A stretch of 8,289 bases of DNA. Origin: an uncultured Eubacteriales bacterium (GTDB taxonomy: Bacteria; Bacillota; Clostridia; Oscillospirales; Oscillospiraceae). Location: positions 1 to 8,289 of the forward strand of contig USHP01000068.1 of assembly GCA_900554625.1 (NCBI GenBank), read 5' to 3'. Shown here in pieces: positions 1-6,163 of the stretch (positions are counted from its first letter, which is position 1; each line of letters opens with the position of its first letter). Position numbers and translations under genes: made by a program. The notes under the pieces are model-generated. The model saw only the letters and a list, made by a program, of their open reading frames with translations, was not told where the DNA came from and did not search any database.

Positions 1-1
1 C

Positions 2-1528
2 TCTTCCACCCATCCCATCAAGAGCATTGAGGACTTCAACGGCATGGTGATCCGCACCAATACCGCCCGGCTGCTGAAGCACCGGCGGATGATCCTGGAG
101 CTGATGCTGTCCTCCCACTGCCGGGACTGCACCACCTGTGACAAGCACGGCAAGTGCACCTTGCAGAAGCTGGCCTACCAGATGGGCATCAACGGCGTCC
201 GGTTTGAAAATCACCGGGAAGTCCAGCCTGTGGACTTCTCTTCTCCCGCCATTGTCCGCGACCCCAATAAATGCATCCTCTGCGGCAACTGCGTCCGGGT
301 CTGCAATGAAATCCAGGGCGTGGGCGTGCTGGGCTTTGCCCACCGTGGTACAGAAGCTACCGTCAGCCCCGCCTTCAACCGGAATATGGCGGAAACAAAC
401 TGCGTCAGCTGCGGCCAGTGCCGTGTGGTTTGCCCCACCGGCGCCCTGACCATCCATCACAACATGGAAGAGGTCTGGCGTGCACTGGGCGATCCCAATA
501 CCCGGGTAGTGGCCCAGATTGCCCCGGCAGTCCGGGTGGCTGTAGGTGAAGCCTTCGGTCTGCCCAGAGGAGAAAACTCCATGGGTAAGATCGTGGCGGC
601 ACTGCACCGGATGGGCTTTGACGAGGTTTTTGATACCTCCTATACGGCGGACCTGACCATTATGGAAGAGTCTGCGGAGTTCCTGGACCGGGTCGGAAAA
701 GGCGGAACCTTGCCGCTGATGACTTCCTGCTGCCCCGCCTGGGTGAAATTCGTGGAAAATGAGTATCCCGATTTCAAGGCCAATCTCTCCACCTGCCGCA
801 GTCCTCAGCAGATGTTCTCTGCGGTCATCAAGGATTACTATCGTGACCCTGTAAACAGCGAGGGCAAAAAGACTTTCGTAGTATCCATCATGCCCTGTAC
901 TGCCAAGAAGATGGAGGCCCGCCGCCCCGATTCTTACACCAAGGGCGAGAAGGATACCGACTCCGTCCTGACCACGGTGGAGCTGATTCGCATGATCGAC
1001 GGCCATGGCATCAACTTTGAGTCCCTGCCCAGCGAAGCCTGCGACATGCCCTTCGGCATTGCTTCCGGCGGCGGTGTGATCTTCGGTGCCACCGGCGGTG
1101 TTACCGAGGCAGTGCTGCGCCGACTGGTGGACAGCCACGATACTGCTACCCTCAACGCCATTGCCGATTGCGGCGTCCGGGGAGACAAGGGCATTAAGGA
1201 ATTCACCGTTCCCTACCAGGGTATGGACATTAACATCTGCGTGGTTTCCGGCCTGGAAAATGCCAGAAAGGTGCTCAACGCCGTGAAATCCGGAGAAAAG
1301 CAGTACCATTTCATTGAAGTCATGGCCTGCCCCGGCGGCTGCGTCATGGGCGGCGGCCAGCCCACCGACGGCGTCAAGGAGCGCCAGGCCAAGGCCCGTA
1401 CCAAGGGCCTGTATGCCGCTGATGGTGATATGGTCATCAAGAAGTCCGACGAAAACCCGCTGATGGATATTTTCTACAACGGCTATTTCAAGGGCAAAGC
1501 CCACGAACTGCTGCATAATCCCCATTAA
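2..1528 (+). CDS. [FeFe] hydrogenase large subunit, HndD-like (5' partial)
   Basis: Catalyses reversible proton reduction to H2 with electrons from NAD(P)H and/or ferredoxin; acts in the cytoplasm, normally in a multisubunit Hnd/Hyd complex. The frame is open to the window edge, so the Met at base 44 is internal; residues are numbered from it. The order is the tail of the N-terminal [2Fe-2S] domain, a His/Cys [4Fe-4S] site (H25, C29, C32, C38), two ferredoxin clusters (C77/C80/C83/C87 and C120/C123/C126/C130), then the H-cluster domain. All three H-cluster signatures are intact: TSCCPAW at 227-233, MPCTAKK at 283-289 and MACPGGCVMGGGQP at 427-440. The end (FYNGYFKGKAHELL) is the usual small-subunit-like tail. 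Both cysteines of TSCC are present, including the proton-transfer one, so it looks catalytically competent. Family certain; whether it is NADP-reducing or bifurcating depends on genes upstream of the window. Confidence 0.96.
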   Translation, partial: SSTHPIKSIEDFNGMVIRTNTARLLKHRRMILELMLSSHCRDCTTCDKHGKCTLQKLAYQMGINGVRFENHREVQPVDFSSPAIVRDPNKCILCGNCVRVCNEIQGVGVLGFAHRGTEATVSPAFNRNMAETNCVSCGQCRVVCPTGALTIHHNMEEVWRALGDPNTRVVAQIAPAVRVAVGEAFGLPRGENSMGKIVAALHRMGFDEVFDTSYTADLTIMEESAEFLDRVGKGGTLPLMTSCCPAWVKFVENEYPDFKANLSTCRSPQQMFSAVIKDYYRDPVNSEGKKTFVVSIMPCTAKKMEARRPDSYTKGEKDTDSVLTTVELIRMIDGHGINFESLPSEACDMPFGIASGGGVIFGATGGVTEAVLRRLVDSHDTATLNAIADCGVRGDKGIKEFTVPYQGMDINICVVSGLENARKVLNAVKSGEKQYHFIEVMACPGGCVMGGGQPTDGVKERQAKARTKGLYAADGDMVIKKSDENPLMDIFYNGYFKGKAHELLHNPH

Positions 1529-1584
1529 GGTGTGCCCCGTTCTGTTTCCTGGGAACGTGTTTGCACATAAGTAAACGAAATCTG

Positions 1585-1622
1585 TTTCCCCCAAAGCCCA
1601 AAGGCTTTGGGGGAAAATTTTT
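1585..1622 (+). terminator. Intrinsic terminator after the hydrogenase
   Basis: A 14-bp perfect stem (1585-1598 with 1603-1616), closed by a CAAA tetraloop and containing a CCCCC/GGGGG block, is followed by TTTTT at 1618-1622. It lies 57 bases past the hydrogenase stop and separates that operon from the sigma factor gene. Confidence 0.92.
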
Positions 1623-1720
1623 GAAAAGTCAAAAAAAGATGCGTCGATTTCTGCATTTGATCCGTCTAATGGATAGAAAGGAAACAGGCGGCATCGAATG
1701 CCTAAAGCCAAATTTCCATG

Positions 1721-1727
1721 AAAGGAG
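1721..1727 (+). promoter_or_regulatory. Ribosome binding site fixing the sigma factor start
   Basis: AAAGGAG ends 8 bases before the ATG at 1736. In-frame ATGs at 1718 and 1730 are excluded because the first precedes this site and the second is only 2 bases from it. Confidence 0.85.
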
Positions 1728-1735
1728 TGATGCGT

Positions 1736-2212
1736 ATGGATGAAGAAAGATTTGCCCAGGCGCTGTTTGCCAGCCAGGAAAAATTCTACCGAATTGCCTA
1801 TGCCTATGTAAAAAACGAGCACGATGCCCTGGATGTACTGAGCGAAGCTGCATATAAAGGGCTGAAATCCTTGAAAAGCCTGAAAAATCCCGAGTATTTT
1901 GACACATGGATGACCCGTATTGTACTCAATGCGGCTGCGGATCTGATCCGCCGGAATTCCCGGGTGGTGCATCTGGAGGAGGAAACTTGGGAAGCGATAC
2001 CGGTACCGCAAAACGGCCTTGCACTGGAGGATTCTCTGGATATCTTCCAGGCGTTAGATTTGTTAAGTGCGGCAGAACGATCTTGCGTGATTTTGAGGTA
2101 CTTTGAAAACCATTCCTTTGTCACAATTTCGCAGATTCTGAATGAATCGGAATCTACTGTCAAATCCCGGCTTTACCGGGCACTGAACAAAATGCGCAAA
2201 GCACTGCAATAA
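1736..2212 (+). CDS. ECF-type RNA polymerase sigma factor (SigV-like)
   Basis: Directs RNA polymerase to a stress regulon, probably released by its membrane anti-sigma partner. The 158-residue length is normal for an ECF factor, which has only regions 2 and 4. Region 2 spans about 12-74: FYRIAYAYVKNEHDALDVL, then the NPEYFDTW and NAAADLIRR segments that bind core and the -10. Region 4 spans about 108-157, with the helix-turn-helix ending SESTVKSRLYRALNKMR, which reads the -35. A short acidic, Pro-containing linker (81-100) joins them. The start was chosen from the ribosome binding site. The stop overlaps the next gene's Shine-Dalgarno, so the two genes are translationally linked. No convincing promoter was found upstream; TCTAAT at 1665-1670 is only a candidate -10. 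Family assignment is firm; its signal and targets are not visible. Confidence 0.93.
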   Translation: MDEERFAQALFASQEKFYRIAYAYVKNEHDALDVLSEAAYKGLKSLKSLKNPEYFDTWMTRIVLNAAADLIRRNSRVVHLEEETWEAIPVPQNGLALEDSLDIFQALDLLSAAERSCVILRYFENHSFVTISQILNESESTVKSRLYRALNKMRKALQ

Positions 2213-2217
2213 GGAGG
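2211..2217 (+). promoter_or_regulatory. Ribosome binding site overlapping the sigma factor stop
   Basis: AAGGAGG begins inside the TAA stop (2210-2212) of the sigma gene. It is 8 bases from the ATG at 2226 but only 2 from the in-frame ATG at 2220, so 2226 is preferred. The overlap suggests coupled translation of the pair. Confidence 0.85.
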
Positions 2218-2225
2218 AAATGAAC

Positions 2226-3077
2226 ATGAACATTGGAAAAGAAAAGTATGACAACATCGAAATTCCGGAAAACTTGAATACAGTCTTGAACGAAGCCATC
2301 CGCAAGGCAAAGAAGGAGCGCAGAGTACGGCTGCGGTGGGTTTCCAGCGTGGCGGCAATGCTCTGTCTGCTGTTCCTCGGCGCGAATATTACCCCGGTGT
2401 ATTCCTATGCGTCCCAGATTCCGGTCATCGGTTCCGTGGTGCAGATTCTGCACATTGGCACAGGCGGAGAACGGACCGATGGTGTCCAGGCGGCGGCAGA
2501 AGCAGAGGGCGAGAGCGTACAGATTCGCTTTGAAAGCAGCTCTGAGCAGCTGAATTCTGCACTTGTGTACGATGTTTCGTACTTGCAGGCACCGAACCGC
2601 TTCGTAATGAACCTCCATGGCGTGCGCAGCATTGACTTTGACAGCATTCGCCAGAGCTTGCTGGACACCCAGGCAGTGCAGGATGTATATCGGTGCATGA
2701 TCGGCGATGATTCCAGCTTTGGTTTCGTGGTGGTGCTGAACAGCGGCTATACCTACGAGATTACAGAGTATGAAAATCCCGCGTCTTTGTCTGTGGAATT
2801 CCGCCAGGAAGAGCAGGCTCAGCCGGAGCAGACGATTTACTATCTGCGCTCTCAGGCGGTTGCCTATGGTGAAGAACTGGGAATGCTGAATGAACAGTTC
2901 TTCCGGTGGGAGGCAACCCAGCTGAAAACCCAGGAGGGCGACTATATTGTGACCATTGGTCAGTATGCTACGCAAGAAGAAGCAGAAGCAGCGCTGCAGG
3001 AATTGGAACAGGAGTTCGGCGGTGAAACAGGTTTGTACGTCGCCTCCGGGCTGCAAAATGAGATTCCCCAAAACTAA
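2226..3077 (+). CDS. Putative membrane anti-sigma factor with AMIN-like/SPOR-like outer part
   Basis: Probably holds the preceding sigma factor at the membrane until an envelope signal arrives. This role is inferred from the coupled gene pair and topology, not from a catalytic motif. It has 283 residues. The N-terminal 37 residues are charged and cytoplasmic, including NIEIPENLNTVLNEAIRKAK, similar in style to the start of RsiV/DUF4179-type anti-sigma factors. One membrane helix lies at about 38-56, followed by the juxtamembrane segment YASQIPVIGSVVQIL (61-75), typical of this group. Residues about 97-193 alternate in a beta pattern with APNRFVMNLHG (122-132) and FVVVLNSGYTYEI (167-179), resembling an AMIN domain. 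Residues about 238-276 (DYIVTIGQYATQEEAEAAL) resemble half of a SPOR domain. Both folds bind peptidoglycan elsewhere; these two matches are by eye only. The only cysteine is in the helix. An intrinsic terminator follows. Confidence 0.75.
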   Translation: MNIGKEKYDNIEIPENLNTVLNEAIRKAKKERRVRLRWVSSVAAMLCLLFLGANITPVYSYASQIPVIGSVVQILHIGTGGERTDGVQAAAEAEGESVQIRFESSSEQLNSALVYDVSYLQAPNRFVMNLHGVRSIDFDSIRQSLLDTQAVQDVYRCMIGDDSSFGFVVVLNSGYTYEITEYENPASLSVEFRQEEQAQPEQTIYYLRSQAVAYGEELGMLNEQFFRWEATQLKTQEGDYIVTIGQYATQEEAEAALQELEQEFGGETGLYVASGLQNEIPQN

Positions 3078-3113
3078 AAGAAGTACTTGTAAAAATCCTC
3101 AGAGCGAGAATTG

Positions 3114-3141
3114 GCACCCCCACTGCGGTGGGGGTGCTTTT
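3114..3141 (+). terminator. Intrinsic terminator after the sigma/anti-sigma pair
   Basis: A 10-bp perfect GC-rich stem (3114-3123 with 3128-3137), with loop TGCG, is followed by TTTT. It lies 36 bases past the anti-sigma stop and ends the two-gene unit. Confidence 0.9.
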
Positions 3142-3161
3142 GTGTCCATTCTTAGTCTGAA

Positions 3162-3178
3162 CATTTAATTTTTAAATG
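3162..3178. repeat. 17-bp inverted repeat upstream of the importer promoter (distal)
   Basis: CATTTAA-TTT-TTAAATG has perfect 7-bp arms around a 3-base centre. It ends 25 bases before the -35 element and abuts a second 17-bp inverted repeat. It could be an operator or activator site; no protein is assigned. It is very AT-rich, so chance symmetry is possible. Confidence 0.5.
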
Positions 3179-3179
3179 C

Positions 3180-3196
3180 TTATGATAGATTCATAA
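3180..3196. repeat. 17-bp inverted repeat next to the importer -35 (proximal)
   Basis: TTATGA-TAGAT-TCATAA has perfect 6-bp arms around a 5-base centre, ends 7 bases before the -35 hexamer, and is centred 18 bp from the distal inverted repeat. This is a suitable position for an activator or repressor dimer. Its arms differ from those of the distal repeat, so one protein may not bind both. Confidence 0.5.
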
Positions 3197-3203
3197 ATAC
3201 GCG

Positions 3204-3232
3204 TTGACATCGCCGGTTCCGAGTGATATAGT
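3204..3232 (+). promoter_or_regulatory. Strong sigma-A promoter with extended -10 for the importer operon
   Basis: A perfect -35 TTGACA (3204-3209), an ideal 17-base spacer and a -10 TATAGT (3227-3232) preceded by TG one base upstream (3224-3225). The start of transcription should be near 3239, giving a leader of about 60 bases. That is too short for a T-box or most riboswitches. It is the best promoter match in the window. Confidence 0.88.
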
Positions 3233-3252
3233 ATGTCCCATCAAGTATTTCC

Positions 3253-3262
3253 TGTGCGCACA
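3253..3262. promoter_or_regulatory. Palindrome TGTGCGCACA in the importer leader
   Basis: A perfect 10-bp palindrome about 15-24 bases downstream of the predicted transcription start, in a position where a bound repressor could block elongation. It is followed by a related imperfect inverted pair (GCGCAC and GTACGC, 3256-3271). A regulatory role is inferred from position and symmetry only. Confidence 0.35.
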
Positions 3263-3300
3263 AATGTACGCGGGATTGTAAGAGAAGGAGAGAAAAGACT

Positions 3301-4305
3301 ATGAAGAAAATGCTAGCCCTTGTCCTTGCTGCATGGATGCTGATGGCCTTGACGGCCTGCGGATCTTCCGGTGCAGGCACCCAGACCACCGCTGCCGGAG
3401 AAGTAGCGGCGGCTGCTTCTGACGGTGAAACGTACGTCGTGGGTGTGTGCCAGCTGGTACCCCATGAGGCATTGGACGCCGCTACCCAGGGCTTCTGCGA
3501 TAAGCTGACCGAATTGCTGGGAGAAGGCAATGTAGAAATCAAGGTTCAGGTCGCTGCCGGTGACTCTGCTACCTGCGCTCCCATTGTCAATGCCTTTGTG
3601 GCGGAGGAAGTGGACCTGATTATGGCCAACGCCACCACTGCTCTCCAGGCAGCTTCCCAGGCAACTGCAGATATCCCCATCCTGGGTACCTCCGTTACCG
3701 AGTACGGTGTGGCCATGGGTATTGAGGACTTCAGCGGCACCATCGGCGGCAATGTCTCTGGCACCTCTGATCTGGCTCCTCTGGACCAGCAGGCCCAGAT
3801 GGTGAAGGATTGGTTCCCGGATGCCAAGAATGTGGGCTTGCTCTACTGCTCCGCCGAACCCAACTCCCAGTACCAGGTGGACACGGTTCAGAAATACCTG
3901 GAAGAACTGGGCTTCACCTGCACCCAGTATCCCTTTGCCGATTCCAACGATATGGCGGCGGTTACCCAGACCGCTGCGGATAACTCCGATGTGATCTATG
4001 TTCCCACCGACAATACCGCGGCTTCCGGTGCAGGAATTATAGACGGCATCTGTCAGCCTGCGGGCATCCCGGTCATTGCCGGTGAAGAAGGCATCTGCGG
4101 CGGCTGCGGTGTGGCTACCTTGTCCATCAGCTACTATGATTTGGGCGTTAAGACTGCGGAAATGGCAGCCCAGATCCTCACCGGTGAGGCGGATATTTCC
4201 ACCATGCCTGTGAGCTATGCGGACAATTTCACTCCGAAGTACAACGCAGCCATCTGCGAGGCCCTGGGAATCACTCCCCTGGAGGGCTACGAAGCTATCG
4301 GATAA
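3301..4305 (+). CDS. ABC importer substrate-binding lipoprotein (PF04392, TrpX-like)
   Basis: Captures the imported solute outside the membrane and delivers it to the permease encoded next. It has 334 residues and a lipoprotein signal: basic MKK, a hydrophobic core and the lipobox LTAC, so Cys20 would be lipidated. A Gly/Ser/Ala/Thr-rich linker runs to about residue 40. The rest is the two-lobed periplasmic-binding fold of the ABC_sub_bind family: VVGVCQLVPHEALDAA opens lobe one, and near the C-terminus GVATLSISYYDLGVKTAEMA is a hallmark of the group. The start is supported by AAGGAG 10 bases upstream. It is the first gene of the operon. Streptococcal TrpX imports tryptophan, but relatives differ in ligand and nothing here fixes the substrate; other small solutes remain possible. 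Family is firm, ligand unknown. Confidence 0.92.
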   Translation: MKKMLALVLAAWMLMALTACGSSGAGTQTTAAGEVAAAASDGETYVVGVCQLVPHEALDAATQGFCDKLTELLGEGNVEIKVQVAAGDSATCAPIVNAFVAEEVDLIMANATTALQAASQATADIPILGTSVTEYGVAMGIEDFSGTIGGNVSGTSDLAPLDQQAQMVKDWFPDAKNVGLLYCSAEPNSQYQVDTVQKYLEELGFTCTQYPFADSNDMAAVTQTAADNSDVIYVPTDNTAASGAGIIDGICQPAGIPVIAGEEGICGGCGVATLSISYYDLGVKTAEMAAQILTGEADISTMPVSYADNFTPKYNAAICEALGITPLEGYEAIG

Positions 4306-4323
4306 CACAGAAAATGCACGAGC

Positions 4324-4350
4324 GGGCGAGGCAGCTGCGGCACCTCGCCC
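4324..4350 (+). other. Intercistronic GC-rich hairpin between lipoprotein and permease genes
   Basis: GGGCGAGG (4324-4331) pairs perfectly with CCTCGCCC (4343-4350) around an 11-base loop. No T-tract follows, so it is not a classical terminator. It is placed to protect the 3' end of the lipoprotein message or partly reduce downstream expression, as is usual where the binding protein must be in excess. The role is inferred. Confidence 0.6.
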
Positions 4351-4374
4351 ACTTCCGGCGAATGGAGAATGACA

Positions 4375-5310
4375 ATGACAAACTTTCTGAACGCATTGCC
4401 CGGTGCCGTTTCCCAGGGGCTGATCTGGGGCATCATGGCCATTGGCGTATATCTGACCTACAAAATTCTGAGCATTTCCGACCTGACGGTGGACGGTTCC
4501 TTCTGTACCGGCGGCGCAGTGTGCGCCGTGCTGATGACCGCCGGGTATAGTATCTGGCTGTCCATGCTGCTGGCGGCGCTGGCAGGTTTGCTGGCGGGTT
4601 TGGTGACCGGATTTTTTCACACAAAATGCGGCATCCCCGCCATTTTGTCCGGCATTTTGACCCAGCTGGGACTATGGTCGGTGAACCTGGCCATTATGGA
4701 CATGAAGGCCAACGTAGCGCTGAATGTGAATAATTTTGACCTTCTGGTTTCCCTGCGGTATTTGCAGGAGGTGCAGAAGGGGACGCGTCCTTTCTGGCAG
4801 CATCCCATTTTTGTGGTGGGACTGATGACCATTGCCCTCATTGGGGTGCTGTACTGGTTCTTCGGTACGGAGTTGGGCGCTTCTATCCGGGCCACCGGAG
4901 CCAACGGCAACATGGCCCGGGCGCAGGGCATCAACACCAGCTTCAATCAGGTGTTGGGGCTGGGACTGTCCAATGCATTGGTGGCTCTGTCCGGCGCCAT
5001 GCTGTGTCAGTACAACGGCTTTGCTGAAATCAACATGGGCCGGGGCGCCATTGTCATCGGCCTGGCTGCCATCATCATCGGCGATGTGGCCTTTGGTAAG
5101 ATTTTCCGCAACTTTGGCCTGAAGCTGCTGGCGGTTTCCATTGGCTCGATTATCTACTATGTGGTGATTCAGTTCGTCATCAGCCAGTTCAAGATGAACA
5201 CCAACTACATGAAGCTGATTTCCGCGCTGATCGTGGCGCTGTTCCTGGCGATTCCCTACTGGAAGCAGCAGTATTTCCACAAGAAGGGCAAGGTAAGACA
5301 GAATGCTTAA
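4375..5310 (+). CDS. ABC importer permease (BPD_transp_2 family, TrpY-like)
   Basis: Forms the membrane channel of the importer. It has 311 residues, with about eight or nine hydrophobic segments (roughly 15-33, 44-58, 61-80, 88-108, 145-163, 190-212, 223-240, 246-268 and 279-295). ISDLTVDGSF (34-43) after the first helix is characteristic of permeases paired with PF04392 lipoproteins. ELGASIRATGANGNMARAQG (166-185) is the coupling loop that would contact the ATPase. GGAG at 4364-4367 is 7 bases before ATG 4375 but only 1 before the in-frame ATG 4369, so 4375 is chosen. The gene overlaps the ATPase gene by 8 bases, implying coupled translation. As usual for this family, one permease gene is present and would act as a homodimer. 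Confidence 0.93.
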   Translation: MTNFLNALPGAVSQGLIWGIMAIGVYLTYKILSISDLTVDGSFCTGGAVCAVLMTAGYSIWLSMLLAALAGLLAGLVTGFFHTKCGIPAILSGILTQLGLWSVNLAIMDMKANVALNVNNFDLLVSLRYLQEVQKGTRPFWQHPIFVVGLMTIALIGVLYWFFGTELGASIRATGANGNMARAQGINTSFNQVLGLGLSNALVALSGAMLCQYNGFAEINMGRGAIVIGLAAIIIGDVAFGKIFRNFGLKLLAVSIGSIIYYVVIQFVISQFKMNTNYMKLISALIVALFLAIPYWKQQYFHKKGKVRQNA

Positions 5311-6097
5311 ACTGGAAAATATTTGGAAAACCTTCAACCCCGGCACCATCAACGAAAAAGTAGCCCTGCAAAACTTAAGCCTGACCATGGAGGAAGGGGA
5401 CTTTGTTACCGTCATCGGCGGCAATGGCGCGGGAAAATCCACCATGCTTAACGCCGTGGCCGGTGTCTTCGGCGTGGACTCGGGAAAAATTTTGATTGAC
5501 GGGGTGGATGTGACCAATCTGCCGGAATACAAGCGGGCAAAGTACATTGGTCGGGTATTCCAGGACCCAATGATGGGTACCGCTGCCACCATGCAGATTG
5601 AGGAAAATCTGGCATTGGCAGCCCGCCGGGGCCAGAGCCGCACCCTTCGTGCGGGCATCACCCGGGCAGAGCGGGAAGCCTATATGGAACAGCTGAAAAT
5701 CCTGGGCCTTGGCCTGGAAAACCGGATGACTGCCAAGGTTGGTTTGCTGTCCGGCGGTCAGCGTCAGGCGCTGACGCTGCTGATGGCCACCTTGCAGCGG
5801 CCGAAGCTTCTGCTTCTGGACGAGCATACCGCAGCCATCGACCCCAAAACCGCAGCCAAGGTGCTGGACGCTACCCAGCGAATTGTGGAGAAGGATCATT
5901 TGACTACCCTGATGATTACCCACAACATGCGTGACGCCATTGCCTATGGCAATCGCCTGATTATGATGTATGAAGGCCATGTGGTGGTTGACGTGTCCGG
6001 AGAAGAAAAGAAGAAGCTGACGGTGGAGCAGCTGCTGAACCTGTTCAGCCAGGCCTCCGGCTCCGACGAAGTGGATGATAAAATGGTGCTGTCCTGA
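5303..6097 (+). CDS. ABC importer ATPase (TrpZ-like)
   Basis: Hydrolyses ATP to drive the importer encoded just upstream. It has 264 residues with every nucleotide-binding motif intact: Walker A GGNGAGKST (39-47, Lys45), Q-loop Gln87 in VFQDP, signature LSGGQ (149-153), Walker B KLLLLDEH with Asp173 and catalytic Glu174, and H-loop His207 in ITHNM. His175 occupies the position where most ABC ATPases have Pro (DEP); DEHTAA-type sequences are, as I recall, seen in this subfamily, so this is not a defect. The ATG lies within the last codons of the permease gene, with only a weak AAGG upstream, so translation probably depends on the upstream gene. The last gene of the operon, it is followed after 10 bases by a long terminator stem. 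Confidence 0.95.
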   Translation: MLKLENIWKTFNPGTINEKVALQNLSLTMEEGDFVTVIGGNGAGKSTMLNAVAGVFGVDSGKILIDGVDVTNLPEYKRAKYIGRVFQDPMMGTAATMQIEENLALAARRGQSRTLRAGITRAEREAYMEQLKILGLGLENRMTAKVGLLSGGQRQALTLLMATLQRPKLLLLDEHTAAIDPKTAAKVLDATQRIVEKDHLTTLMITHNMRDAIAYGNRLIMMYEGHVVVDVSGEEKKKLTVEQLLNLFSQASGSDEVDDKMVLS

Positions 6098-6107
6098 ATA
6101 AGCAGAA

Positions 6108-6146
6108 AATTGCCGGAAAACCAAAGGGTTTTCCGGCAATTCTTTT
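6108..6146. terminator. Bidirectional terminator between converging genes
   Basis: A 15-bp perfect stem (6108-6122 with 6127-6141), loop AAAG, is followed by CTTTT on the plus strand. On the minus strand the stem is followed by a shorter run of T. It sits between the importer ATPase stop (6097) and the stop of the minus-strand carboxypeptidase (6164), so it can serve both; it is stronger for the importer side. Confidence 0.9.
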
Positions 6147-6163
6147 GTGATAGGGAAGATTTA

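Noticed and set aside
1561..1743. 60-codon TTG-start frame before the sigma gene
   Set aside because: It contains the terminator hairpin, lacks a ribosome binding site and ends just inside the sigma gene.
2160..3071. 303-codon minus-strand frame opposite the anti-sigma gene
   Set aside because: Antisense shadow. The plus-strand gene has the ribosome binding site, coupled partner and terminator; this frame has none.
3239..3300. Possible riboswitch or T-box before the importer
   Set aside because: The leader from the predicted start is only about 60 bases and shows no specifier, antiterminator or terminator structure.
3313..4620. 435-codon open frame on the minus strand opposite the lipoprotein gene
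   Set aside because: Low-complexity His/Gln/Gly-rich product with no family signature, antisense to a clear lipoprotein and the start of its permease.
5819..5827. His in place of Pro after the Walker B DE of the ATPase
   Set aside because: I considered it a lesion, but Asp173, Glu174 and all other motifs are intact, and DEH occurs, to my recollection, in this ATPase subfamily.
4672..6139. Two long minus-strand frames opposite the permease and ATPase genes
   Set aside because: They run through conserved ABC transporter coding sequence in antisense and give no recognisable protein.
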